From positions 4,712,001 to 4,776,000 of the forward strand of contig NZ_CP010897.2 of assembly GCF_000934605.2 (NCBI RefSeq): a DNA stretch of 64,000 nt, read 5' to 3'. Position numbers and translations under genes: made by a program. This stretch comes from Pandoraea vervacti (GTDB taxonomy: Bacteria > Pseudomonadota > Gammaproteobacteria > Burkholderiales > Burkholderiaceae). The notes under the pieces are model-generated. The model worked only from the letters and a program-made list of their open reading frames with translations. It made no database searches and was not told where the DNA came from. Positions 51,207 through 59,357 of this stretch are shown in pieces (the first letter of the stretch is position 1; each line of letters begins with the position of its first letter).

Positions 51207-52241
51207 TCAGTGAGCCGGGTAACTGATGTTATTGAGCACTTCGCCCTTATCGTCAAGCGTGACGTCCCTTCTGTCAGTCAGATATCCGTTTTTCCCGAAA
51301 ACCAGCGTGACCGTGCGTTCCTGCATCTTCTTGCCATCGCATACGAGTGTCGATTGTGCCTTGTAGTGATCGGCATCCTGGCCGGCGATCTGACTGTAGG
51401 TTTCCATGCAACCGTTCCGGTTCAGAAAACCCGTAATGACATCGCGCGTTTCGTCGTAGAAGAATGTGAATCGAGTCTGGTCGGGATAGACGATGCTCTG
51501 AAGATTGAAACGATCGCTGTAGGCGAAGGCGTAGCGTTTGCGCCATGCATTGTCGAGCTCAGACAACTGATCACCCTCGAACGCATAATTGGCAGCACTC
51601 CCTCCCGGCCCCTGAATTTTGGCGAGATGCGCACCATCGTAGATGAACGTCACGCCCTGTGCGTCGGGCGCCAAAAGCTTGACCACACGCCCCGCAGCGT
51701 CTGTTTCGACCGCCATGCCAGCGACGGAGACCAGCTTGCCGCTCCAGTCGTAGGTCTGCACGCCCACGGAGAAGCCGGGGTGCCAGACGTCGATCCCCGT
51801 GCGGGATATCTTGACCGTAGCGAAAGTCTCCGGGCTGCTCAGGAGGATATCGGCGCCGTTCCGGGCCAGCGTTTGCAACGTCGTCCCGACAAGCTTCGTT
51901 CGCGTCGCACGGTCGGGTTCGAAGCGAATCGCATCACCGAATTGCTGACGCATGCCACAGTTTTCGATAGTCACCGAATCCTTCGCAACGACGGCTCGCG
52001 TCTCGATATCTATGTGCTTTTCCTCCTTCGCCGTCTTGAGGTGAATCGCATTGCACCAACCCACCCCGAGCGCGTTCTTATAGGTGTTGCGTGATTTGTA
52101 CTGGTGCACGACCGAGCCCCACGCGGGCGACATGGCAACGATCTCGTAGTGCATTTCGAGATTCTCCATATTCACACCGACACCCAGTGCGTTCACGGAC
52201 GACGCAACACAGCATAACGATAGGAGGAGCGGGATTCTCAT
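51207..52241 (-). CDS. Secreted YD/RHS-repeat-like protein
   Basis: This 344-residue exported protein has a signal segment (MRIPLLLSLCCVASSVNALG). The first third resembles the entry region of RHS proteins, with NALGVGWCNAIHL and a Tyr-rich start. From about residue 170 there are YD-type strand repeats: DAAGRVVKLLAPDAQGVTFIYDGAHLAKIQGPG, then YAFEGDQLSELDNAWRKRYAFAYSDRFNLQSIVYPDQTRFTFFYDETRDVITGF in overlapping pieces. YD repeats form beta-barrel shells in RHS toxins, but here there is no core PxxxxDPxG motif and no toxin tip, so it looks like a small beta-scaffold protein. It is 63 bases downstream of the JAMM-like gene. Confidence 0.6.
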   Translation of the reverse strand: MRIPLLLSLCCVASSVNALGVGVNMENLEMHYEIVAMSPAWGSVVHQYKSRNTYKNALGVGWCNAIHLKTAKEEKHIDIETRAVVAKDSVTIENCGMRQQFGDAIRFEPDRATRTKLVGTTLQTLARNGADILLSSPETFATVKISRTGIDVWHPGFSVGVQTYDWSGKLVSVAGMAVETDAAGRVVKLLAPDAQGVTFIYDGAHLAKIQGPGGSAANYAFEGDQLSELDNAWRKRYAFAYSDRFNLQSIVYPDQTRFTFFYDETRDVITGFLNRNGCMETYSQIAGQDADHYKAQSTLVCDGKKMQERTVTLVFGKNGYLTDRRDVTLDDKGEVLNNISYPAH

Positions 52242-52304
52242 GGCGTACGAGATGACGAGGTTGAAATCACGAGATAGGGGCCAGGTTAGCGTCACGGATT
52301 GGCG

Positions 52305-53891
52305 TCACTTCAGGCGTTCGATCTCCCGATAGCCGTCTGCCTCATAGTTCACCTTCCACGTTTCGCCGGAGTCTTCGCGCGTCTGAATCGCCTCGCCAAT
52401 CAAATCTCCGTCGACGAATGTGCCTTGTACGCGCATGACGCCCTTGAACGTCACTTCGCCTTTGCCTTCCGGCACACAGACATTGCCGTTGAAACGGCAA
52501 GTCCCCTGATACGTTTGCTTGCTGGTATCTCGGAGCAGGACACCACGACTCAGGCCTGCGGCTGGATCCACGAGGACCGCTGTCTTGTCCACACTGTCGA
52601 AAAGCGAGTACCGCCGCCCCGCTGTCATGTCGACCGAGCCCCTGACCTCAGTTTGCGCAAGCGAGCATGCATATTCCTTCGTTGTGTCGGATCGATAACA
52701 ACGACTTCGTGCCACGGTAATCGGCGTTGGAACGGAGGACCGAAAATCAGGAAGGAAAAAGCCAAACACGTCGCCCGTAATGAACTGCTCCTGGAGGGCT
52801 CGTTCGAGCAGCGTCACATAAAGCGCAAACGGTGTGAGCCGCGAGACCATTGTCTCGTCAATGCCGTACTGGGCAATGGCACGGCGGAATGCCGGATCTA
52901 TAGTGGGTGTGAAAGGGTAGGTGAGCGCTTCATGATGCTGCTGCGTGTTTGCTAGTTTGAGCGACAAAAGCAAGTTCTTGGCTTGCAGAATGAACATTTC
53001 ATCGTTGACGTTTGGTGCATCCGGTTTGATCCGCTTTAGCGGCCCATCGAGGATGCCGCAGTACAAGCCCATGCCGAGCGTCTCGGCCGCCGAGGCGACA
53101 CCCGCGTAGATCTTCTCCATCAGTGAGCCGGGTTTGCCCTTACCATTACGGAGCGCATCGAAACCCACGGCATTCTGGTGAGCAATATAAATTGCCATGG
53201 CGTGGTCTGGGTTCTCTCGGCTTGCCTGTGCCGTTTTCAGAACAGCGCATACGTTCGTGCCCTCGTAGACGACCATCATGCTGTATGCCTGCCGGACGTG
53301 CATCAGATATCTAAAATCTCCATCAGACGGCAACGCCGCACTCGGCTTGGGATGCGTGTGCGCACTGGATACGCTCTCCCCTTCGCATTTCAGTCCGTTG
53401 ACTTCGATCCGGACAGACATGTCTTCACCGTCCTGTATCTTCCCGACCACCCAGTTGATCCCACTGCTTTCCAGGCTCCCCTTGCCTTCGATCTGATCCC
53501 GAAGTGCCTTTTCCTGTGCGGCATAGGCGGCGGGGTCCATCTGCGCCTTGCCCGCTACCAGCGTCGCATATCGGTTCATCAGTACGTCCCGATCCTCGGA
53601 CCGCGCCTGCGCCTTGATGCCCAGACAGGCGCCGGCCTCTCTATTGTTGGCTAGCGTCGTCGCGCCCAGACGCTTCAGACCTGTAGTCCACTCGGCAGGA
53701 ACAAACAGTTGTGCAGGTAGATCCGCCGGCGTCTTGGCAATCTTTAGGCCGGCGAGCAGGTATTCAGATTCCGTGAGTTGCGCATGCGCGCTCGACACGG
53801 AGAGCATGGCGGCGAGGCCAAGCGATAGCGCAACGCGGGCGAGTTTGGCGCGACAAGTCACAGTAAAAGGCCTTTGGCATCTTCGATCCAT
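52305..53891 (-). CDS. Exported JAMM/JAB-like putative metallopeptidase with MORN-like C-terminus
   Basis: This 528-residue protein has a signal peptide (hydrophobic VALSLGLAAMLSVSSAHAQ, cleavage near AHA-QL). Residues 150-215 hold a JAMM-like metal site: Glu in IRIEVNGLKCEGESVSS, then H178-T-H180-PKPSAALP-S189-DG-D192, i.e. HxH, eight residues, SxxD. Canonical JAMM has seven residues at that spacing. The middle is helical. The last 70 residues (YQGTCRFNGNVCVPEGKGEVTFKGVMRVQGTFVDGDLIGEA, in pieces) resemble MORN repeats. JAMM proteases cut isopeptide or peptide bonds; a periplasmic one is unusual. No substrate is known. It is upstream of the YD gene and divergent from a lipoprotein. Confidence 0.62.
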   Translation of the reverse strand: MDRRCQRPFTVTCRAKLARVALSLGLAAMLSVSSAHAQLTESEYLLAGLKIAKTPADLPAQLFVPAEWTTGLKRLGATTLANNREAGACLGIKAQARSEDRDVLMNRYATLVAGKAQMDPAAYAAQEKALRDQIEGKGSLESSGINWVVGKIQDGEDMSVRIEVNGLKCEGESVSSAHTHPKPSAALPSDGDFRYLMHVRQAYSMMVVYEGTNVCAVLKTAQASRENPDHAMAIYIAHQNAVGFDALRNGKGKPGSLMEKIYAGVASAAETLGMGLYCGILDGPLKRIKPDAPNVNDEMFILQAKNLLLSLKLANTQQHHEALTYPFTPTIDPAFRRAIAQYGIDETMVSRLTPFALYVTLLERALQEQFITGDVFGFFLPDFRSSVPTPITVARSRCYRSDTTKEYACSLAQTEVRGSVDMTAGRRYSLFDSVDKTAVLVDPAAGLSRGVLLRDTSKQTYQGTCRFNGNVCVPEGKGEVTFKGVMRVQGTFVDGDLIGEAIQTREDSGETWKVNYEADGYREIERLK

Positions 53892-54152
53892 CCGTCGCGG
53901 CGCGGCAAAAGCGTCTCGACCGGATGCCAGATTCATTGCGCGCAATAAGGTGAAAGCGCGCTGCGACGACTGCGGCGGGGCTTGGACATCGTCCATCCAA
54001 GCGCTGTCCCGCCGTGACCGTTACGTTATATCCGGCTTTTTCATTTCCGCCATCCTTCATTTGCAGGATGTCGTTGCGCAGTAGCCCTTCCTATACTTTT
54101 TTCACCTGAAAACTCGGTGGCGCGTAGCGCGCGTCGCCAATGACGCGTTCCT

Positions 54153-54857
54153 ATGCGAATCTCTCCGCGCACGTCGGTCTTGTCTTGTGTCGTTGCGACG
54201 CTGCTGCTCAGTGGCTGCTCGTTCGCCCCAAGACTTCCGGCACAGCAGCCGCTCGGTTCGGGCATCTTCGACCAGAAGCCCGAGCAATCGCCGCAGGCGA
54301 AGCTGCGCGGCGGCCCCAATGCGAGGCTTGCCGTCATGCTCACGCGCAATACCGGGACCAATACCCGCTACATTCTCGAGCGCCGGGTCGATTACGAAGC
54401 GCGATGGACCGGCAATGCGTGGATGCAGCCTTACGGCGTCCTGCTCGATGCGTCGTTTCCATTGTCGTGGGTCGCCAACTCGCTGAAAAAGCAGTTCGGC
54501 ACCGTCAAGCAAATCTCGACGCTCGCCGAGCTTCGTAGCGGGAGCTTCGACGGACTGGCCTTGGTAGACATCCTCTACGAGCCCTATGCAAAAGGCATCT
54601 CCGAGACGACGTCTCGCGTCACTGTGGCGTTCTACGACGCGCAAGGCCGCTACGTCGGCGTAGCGGGAAGCCGTGAGTACAAGGTGGACAGCGGATTTTG
54701 CTGCTGGACCTATGCCGAAGTCATTGCACTCACCCGTAAGCAGCAACGCCCGCTGATCGACGCGCTCTCAGAGTTCGACGCGAACCTGCCATCCGTCGTG
54801 GACCGGTCCGCGTCGCCCGACAGAACTGCGGGCAAGCAAAGCGTGTCGGCGAAGTGA
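54153..54857 (+). CDS. Lipoprotein of unknown function (234 aa)
   Basis: This 234-residue lipoprotein has a signal segment and lipobox ATLLLSGC with lipidated Cys22. The mature part is beta-rich and contains RYILERRVDYEARWTG, a middle YGVLLDASFPLSWVANSLKKQFGTV and a CCW pair (residues about 190). I recognise no family. It is divergent from the JAMM-like gene across about 260 bp and followed by a secreted Cys-rich protein, so all four may belong to one envelope system. No clear ribosome binding site precedes ATG 54153. Confidence 0.55.
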   Translation: MRISPRTSVLSCVVATLLLSGCSFAPRLPAQQPLGSGIFDQKPEQSPQAKLRGGPNARLAVMLTRNTGTNTRYILERRVDYEARWTGNAWMQPYGVLLDASFPLSWVANSLKKQFGTVKQISTLAELRSGSFDGLALVDILYEPYAKGISETTSRVTVAFYDAQGRYVGVAGSREYKVDSGFCCWTYAEVIALTRKQQRPLIDALSEFDANLPSVVDRSASPDRTAGKQSVSAK

Positions 54858-54927
54858 TCGAAATTCGCTTTTGCCCCGCGCCGCCCTTGCGCGTTTCAAC
54901 CCTTCCGTCAACGCCATCGAGTCATCC

Positions 54928-55632
54928 ATGCGACCTCTCCTGACGAGCCTTCGGCGCCACGGCCTGATAACGGCGATGCTTTGCTTTGCAGGCACACCAT
55001 CGGTGTACGCGCAAAGCTGCGACTGCACGCAGATTGTGAGTTCATGCACCGGCTCGGTGGCAATGACGCCCACTGGAAGCCAAAAGGGGCTGTACGGGGC
55101 CGATCTCACCATCAGCGCCAATGCACAGCAGTGCGCCAGGGTCGAGTACTTCGTCGACAACACACCGGCGTTCACGATTCTGGTCAACGGACGTTCGGGA
55201 ACGGACCGCGTGATGGGAACCAGCGAATCGCCGATGACGGCGGACCGCGTGACCTATCAAAGTTGTCGCGTCTGCAAGGCAGGTGCGTCCAATGCTGCGG
55301 AGAAATCGGCGGGACAAACGCGCAACGAAGCGGAAATGCTGTTCGATGCTGCGCTGGAGAGAAACGACTTCAATCCGTACAGCAAGGATGAGGCGTTCCA
55401 GCGTCTGGCAGGCAATGCCGGCGCGGTGGATGGCGCCAACATGGCGGCAATGATGAGCGTGATGCAGAGCATGCAGCAACTCCAGGCGACGGTCGGACGA
55501 AGCGCGAATGTGCCTGCTGCGGTGGTCGCATCGCCAAGCGCGGCGCCCGCGAAGACGACGACCGACACGTGCACGTCGAAAGGCTTCCGAACGTGTGATT
55601 TCGGCTGGCCGGAAGACGTGCCTCGTAAATGA
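54928..55632 (+). CDS. Secreted cysteine-rich protein of unknown function
   Basis: This 234-residue exported protein has a signal peptide (basic MRPLLTSLRRHG, hydrophobic LITAMLCFAG, cleavage near VYA-QS). The mature N-terminal half has many cysteines (SCDCTQIVSSC, QQC, SCRVC) and a beta-rich stretch (LYGADLTISANAQQCARVEYFVDNTPAF), followed by helices with a Met-rich AAMMSVMQSMQQLQ and a final CTSKGFRTC. Function unknown. It starts 71 bases after the lipoprotein and probably forms an operon with it. Confidence 0.55.
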   Translation: MRPLLTSLRRHGLITAMLCFAGTPSVYAQSCDCTQIVSSCTGSVAMTPTGSQKGLYGADLTISANAQQCARVEYFVDNTPAFTILVNGRSGTDRVMGTSESPMTADRVTYQSCRVCKAGASNAAEKSAGQTRNEAEMLFDAALERNDFNPYSKDEAFQRLAGNAGAVDGANMAAMMSVMQSMQQLQATVGRSANVPAAVVASPSAAPAKTTTDTCTSKGFRTCDFGWPEDVPRK

Positions 55633-55730
55633 CGTGCCGCCCCTGTCGCGAAAATGTTGGCTGAGGTTGCGAACTTTCTGTGATTTGTCGCCGCGCAAAT
55701 CGTCGGCTCCCGCAGGAAGCCGATGCCGGG

Positions 55731-55913
55731 TTAACGGTTCTGCGGGGCGATGTGCCGCAGTTGCGACGCAAACGCCCGGTGACTTTCGATATCCACAGGC
55801 TTGTGCGTGACGACAGACGTCGGCGGATTCCCCGCCACATTGTTCCCACCCTTCCAGTCGCGCGCGGGCCGAATGGGGCGCGGCGCGAAGCCGCCGCCGC
55901 AATTCGGGCACAC
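55731..55913 (-). CDS. Possible small zinc-ribbon protein (60 aa)
   Basis: A 60-residue frame begins GTG 55913 and reads CPNCGGGFAPRP at its N-terminus, then WKGGNNVAGNPPTS and a polar tail. The CPxCGGGF start is a convincing half zinc ribbon, but the second Cys pair is missing. No ribosome binding site precedes GTG 55913. The frame stays open upstream for about 13 codons with VEFDGRARFFLPD, which also looks protein-like but lacks a start codon. It may be a real small protein whose start I have wrong, or a truncated one. It lies between the secreted protein and the tRNA. Confidence 0.35.
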   Translation of the reverse strand: MCPNCGGGFAPRPIRPARDWKGGNNVAGNPPTSVVTHKPVDIESHRAFASQLRHIAPQNR

Positions 55914-55993
55914 GTCCGGGAGGAAAAAACGCGCTCGTCCATCGAACTCGACGCCCCGAAGCTATGCTAAACTTCTCGACTCAGTGCGCCAGA

Positions 55994-56067
55994 GCGGGCG
56001 TCGTATAATGGTAATACCCTAGCTTCCCAAGCTAGAGCCGTGGGTTCGATTCCCATCGCCCGCTCCA
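55994..56067 (+). tRNA. tRNA-Gly (anticodon CCC)
   Basis: This 74-base gene, with CCA encoded, folds into the standard cloverleaf. The acceptor arms GCGGGCG and CGCCCGC pair fully. The D-arm region is TCGTATAATGGTAATA, the anticodon stem is CTAGC/GCTAG with loop TTCCCAA and anticodon CCC at 56026-56028, and the T-loop is TTCGATT. It reads GGG codons. A terminator follows at 56082. No integrated element or repeated 3' end is seen beside it. Confidence 0.96.
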
Positions 56068-56081
56068 AGAATTCCTGAAGA

Positions 56082-56110
56082 AGCCGTCCTTGCGACGGCT
56101 TTTTCGTTTT
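56082..56110 (+). terminator. Terminator after tRNA-Gly
   Basis: A 7-bp stem AGCCGTC/GACGGCT with a 5-base loop is followed by TTTTCGTTTT, 15 bases after the tRNA. Confidence 0.85.
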
Positions 56111-56170
56111 CCGGCGTCGCCCGTCTTGTCCCTTCGCCCTGGACGTCCCTCAATTCCACAACCGACATCC

Positions 56171-56206
56171 GGTTATTTGAACATTCGGTCAAAAATAACC
56201 TATAGT
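56171..56206. promoter_or_regulatory. tetR promoter with overlapping palindromic operator
   Basis: TTGAAC (56177-56182) and TATAGT (56201-56206) are separated by 18 bases. The promoter is covered by an inverted repeat with arms GGTTATTT and AAATAACC, plus an inner TTGA/TCAA pair. The layout suits auto-repression by the TetR protein. Confidence 0.65.
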
Positions 56207-56284
56207 CACGCCATCGGACGGTTGCATGGACGGTTGTATGACACGCAACCCCATTTCCATTCCTCCAGACCCAAGAGGCCCTTC

Positions 56285-56866
56285 ATGAGCGGACGACCCA
56301 GAGAATTCGACGATGCTGCCGTCATCGACGCCGCCATGGACGTCTTCTGGACGAACGGGTACGAAGGGACGTCTGCTCAGGCGCTCGTCGAATGCACCGG
56401 ACTCGGGCGCGGCAGCCTCTACAACGCCTTCGGCAGCAAGCTCAATCTGTACCACGAAGCGCTCGAACGCTATCAGACGCTGGGGCTGCAGAAGCAAGTC
56501 GACATTCTCAATGCCCCCGGCCTCGTCAAGGATCGGCTGCGCACGCTGCTGCAATCCGGCATCGACGAAGACCTCGATCCCGCCAAGCAACGCGGCTGCA
56601 TGTCCCTTTTCGCAGCGTTCGAGCGTGGCGCCAAGGACGAGAAAGTCCGGCAGATCAGTCAGGCTTACTTCATCCGCATCGAACAAGTGCTCGTGCACCT
56701 GATCGCCGTCGGCCAGCATAACGGCGAACTCTCCACCGAGCGCTCGCCCGTCGTGGTCGCTCGCACGTTCCTGTCGAGCTACTACGGTCTGCGCGCCCTG
56801 GGACGCACGGTCTGCGACCGCGCATTCCTCGAAGGCATCATGCAAGGCACGCTCGACCAGTTGTGA
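56285..56866 (+). CDS. TetR-family transcriptional regulator
   Basis: This 193-residue repressor has the N-terminal helix-turn-helix (VIDAAMDVFWTNGYEGTSAQALVECTGLGRGSLYNAFGSKLNLYHEAL, in pieces), nearest to the AcrR/YcdC-type group with C-terminal TetR_C. The ligand domain is about 80-190 and includes one Cys in KQRGCMSLFAAFE. ATG 56285 is preferred over upstream in-frame codons that run into the promoter. It is upstream of an MFS exporter in the same direction (145 bp), and its promoter is overlapped by a palindrome. Confidence 0.88.
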   Translation: MSGRPREFDDAAVIDAAMDVFWTNGYEGTSAQALVECTGLGRGSLYNAFGSKLNLYHEALERYQTLGLQKQVDILNAPGLVKDRLRTLLQSGIDEDLDPAKQRGCMSLFAAFERGAKDEKVRQISQAYFIRIEQVLVHLIAVGQHNGELSTERSPVVVARTFLSSYYGLRALGRTVCDRAFLEGIMQGTLDQL

Positions 56867-57011
56867 CGCAAGGCCTGCCGACGCATCGGCCCCGCGCCAA
56901 CACCGCAACGAATTCCTTCTCGCGCAGCAAGCCACCCAAAACAACGGATAACCCCATTCACCCCCCGCGGGTCGCCTACGCATCCGCAAATATGGAATGA
57001 TCGTTAAAAAT

Positions 57012-58211
57012 ATGACGCAAAAATCCACAATGCCACCGGTGGTCTATCTATTAGGGCTCACCGTTTTTGCCATGACCACGGCGGAATTCATGGTCGCCGG
57101 GATGATGCCCGCGCTTGCCCGCGCAATGAACGTCGGTATCGGCGACATCGGCAATCTGATCTCGCTTTACGCCCTGGGCATGACCATCGGCGGCCCGGTC
57201 CTTACCGCCTTGCTGCTCGCGCTGCGCACGCCGCACAAGCGCGCGCTCGTCTGGCTGCTGACGATCAACGTTGCCGGCGGCGTGCTTGCCGCCATGTCGA
57301 CCCGCTATGAAGTGATGGCGCTCGCCCGAATCATCATGGGCGTGGCCAGTTCGGCGACGTTCGGTGTGGCGCTCACGCTCTGCGCCGATCTCGTTGCACC
57401 GTCGGTTCGCGGACGCGCCGCATCGTTCGTGCTCGGCGGCCTGATGTTCTCGCCCGTGGTCGGCGTGCCGCTCACCGCCTTCATCGAACAACACTACGGC
57501 TGGCGCGCCAGTTTCTGGCTCGTCGCCGTGCTCGCTGCGCTCTGTTCCATCGCCGTCGCGCTCTGGGCGCCGAAGGGGGAAAAGCAGGACGCAGAGGCCA
57601 TCAGCCTGTCGGCGGAATTTCGATCGCTGCTCAATCGTCCGCTGTGGGCCGCGTTTGCCACCAGCGGATTGATCATCGGCGCAACGTTCGCTGCCTTCAG
57701 CTACTTCTCGCCGATCTTTTTGAATGTCGCCGGGGTGTCGGCCACGTCGATTCCGAATCTGCTGGCCATGTACGGCATCGCCAACATCATTGGCAACGCC
57801 GTGGTGGGACGTTTCGCCGACCGACATACGCTGACGGTGCTCGTTGTGGGTTTGTCAGTGCTCGCACTCGCGCTAATCAGCTTCGCGCTTTGGGCGCAGT
57901 TCACGCCGGTCGGTGTCGTCGCGTTCGCCGCCATCGGCCTGACGGGCGTGTCGCTCAATCCGGCCATGGTGGCCCGTGTCATGCGTGCCGCAGCACCGGG
58001 GCCGCTCGTCAATACGATGCACACGTCGGTGATCACGGCGGGGCTCGCCTTCGGGACGTGGGCCGGGGGCGCCGCCATCGATGCCGGTTATAGCATGCGT
58101 GCACCACTGTGGATCGGCGCCGCCATGGCCGCCGTGGGTCTCGCCAGTCTGTTGCCTTACCTGCGCTCGGGTCTTGCGCAAGCGCCCGAGACGGCTTGCT
58201 CCGCGTCCTGA
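57012..58211 (+). CDS. MFS transporter, DHA1 family (AraJ/CmlA-like)
   Basis: This 399-residue, twelve-helix transporter has LGLTVFAMTTAEFMVAGMMPALA in helix 1, the signature of the AraJ/PbuE/YdhP branch of DHA1 antiporters. ISLYALGMTIGGPVLTALLLAL, LARIIMGVASSATFGVALTL and GLTGVSLNPAMVARVM follow. It probably exports a drug, sugar or nucleoside. The start is uncertain: ATG 57012 or ATG 56997, with only GGAA nearby. The TetR gene directly upstream is the likely regulator. Confidence 0.85.
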   Translation: MTQKSTMPPVVYLLGLTVFAMTTAEFMVAGMMPALARAMNVGIGDIGNLISLYALGMTIGGPVLTALLLALRTPHKRALVWLLTINVAGGVLAAMSTRYEVMALARIIMGVASSATFGVALTLCADLVAPSVRGRAASFVLGGLMFSPVVGVPLTAFIEQHYGWRASFWLVAVLAALCSIAVALWAPKGEKQDAEAISLSAEFRSLLNRPLWAAFATSGLIIGATFAAFSYFSPIFLNVAGVSATSIPNLLAMYGIANIIGNAVVGRFADRHTLTVLVVGLSVLALALISFALWAQFTPVGVVAFAAIGLTGVSLNPAMVARVMRAAAPGPLVNTMHTSVITAGLAFGTWAGGAAIDAGYSMRAPLWIGAAMAAVGLASLLPYLRSGLAQAPETACSAS

Positions 58212-58266
58212 ACGGACGTCGAACCTCACGTCAAGGTCGATTGAATTCGATGTCGCGCGTCGCCGA

Positions 58267-58377
58267 TCACATGAACAGGTCGGCGGCGTCCGAAAAGCAC
58301 TTGGCCGCCAGCACTGCCCGGCACGCCCACGTGCCAACGGTCACCAGTGCGTCGCAGATCGGTCCAACTGCCGCCAT
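58267..58377 (-). CDS. Predicted microprotein (36 aa) with a strong ribosome binding site
   Basis: A 36-residue frame on the minus strand starts ATG 58377, preceded by GGAGG at six bases, the best ribosome binding site in the area. The product starts MAAVGPICDALVTVG, is moderately hydrophobic and carries three cysteines. It stands alone in the 348-bp gap between the MFS gene and the DUF3348 gene, facing away from the latter. No homology is claimed; the support is the start context. Confidence 0.45.
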   Translation of the reverse strand: MAAVGPICDALVTVGTWACRAVLAAKCFSDAADLFM

Positions 58378-58559
58378 GTCACACCTCCGGTTTCGTTTGT
58401 TTCGCGCTTGCGGCGAGTTGGGTTAGCCGGCCCCGGAATTCGTGCCTGAATGTGCCTTTGCGCACCGCCCTCGTGCCCGCCCAGCCTCGCCGCACCGGTC
58501 GGTCGGGGGTCGAATGGCGCGCGCAGTGTAAACTGCTGGGTTTTCGACCCCCCAGTGGA

Positions 58560-59357
58560 ATGGTGCAAGTGTCCCGGCGTCCCGTTATCAGCGCCCCAAC
58601 ACTCATACGCTCGCTGGCCCGTCTGAGCGCGTTCGTGCCCCCTGAGGCCGCGCCGTCGCTCTCGGACCGACTGAGCCAGTGGTTGGGCTGGACCGACGCC
58701 ATCGCTTTGTCGTCGGCCCTCAAAGCCAACCCGTCGGCGGCAACGCCCGGCGCGCGTTCGGCTGCGCACGACCCGGCAAGCGAACTTGCGCGGATTCGCG
58801 TCGACCTGGCGGCCGCCATCGCCCGCGATTGCGGTCTGGCCGCCGCGCCGGGCGGGCAGATCCGCGCCCTGAGCGCCGCCGAGCGACAGCGCGCCGCGTC
58901 CTTCGCCGAATTTCCGGCGTATCGACAGCGTTACGCGACCTCGCAGCAGACGATGGACACGGCGATCAGCGCCCTGCGCACCCGCCTGCGTGCCCAGTTG
59001 TCCACGCAGTCGTCGGCCGGGGCTCGCCTCGCCAGCGTGGATGCCGTCATGGAACGCGTGATGGGCGCACGTGAGCGCACACTGCTCGCGAGCGTACCGA
59101 ATTTGCTCGAAGGGCATTTCGTTCGGCTGCGCGATACGGAACAGGCAACGATGGCCGCCCCGCGCGTGCCCGGCGCGCCGCCGCTCGCACCGGCCGGCAC
59201 CTGGCTCGACACCTTCCACCGGGACATGCAGAGCGTTTTGCTCGCAGAACTGGATATCCGCCTGGAACCGATCGAAGGGCTGATCGCCGCCCTCGCCTCG
59301 GTTCCCCACGGCGAACACATGAGTGAACCCGGACAACATGACCCGCTACCTCGTTGA
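58560..59357 (+). CDS. DUF3348 protein, first gene of the motor-like operon
   Basis: This 265-residue cytosolic protein of the DUF3348 type is found in Burkholderiales next to DUF802 genes. It is helical and Ala/Arg-rich, with RPVISAPTLIRSLARLSAFVPP at the N-terminus, a middle SAAERQRAASFAEFPAYRQRYATSQQTMDTAI (in pieces), and a C-terminal FHRDMQSVLLAELDIRLEPIEGLIAAL. No membrane segment or enzymatic motif is seen. It overlaps the DUF802 gene by 20 bases, so the two are coupled. Its role is unknown; an assembly or regulatory subunit of the membrane complex is a reasonable inference. Confidence 0.75.
   Translation: MVQVSRRPVISAPTLIRSLARLSAFVPPEAAPSLSDRLSQWLGWTDAIALSSALKANPSAATPGARSAAHDPASELARIRVDLAAAIARDCGLAAAPGGQIRALSAAERQRAASFAEFPAYRQRYATSQQTMDTAISALRTRLRAQLSTQSSAGARLASVDAVMERVMGARERTLLASVPNLLEGHFVRLRDTEQATMAAPRVPGAPPLAPAGTWLDTFHRDMQSVLLAELDIRLEPIEGLIAALASVPHGEHMSEPGQHDPLPR

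Noticed and set aside
51207..52241. RHS toxin or polymorphic toxin assignment for the YD-repeat protein
   Set aside because: It lacks the RHS core terminal motif, a toxin tip and an immunity gene, and it is only 344 residues.
55994..56067. tRNA-Gly as attachment site of a genomic island
   Set aside because: No integrase gene and no repeated copy of the tRNA 3' end was seen downstream within the window.
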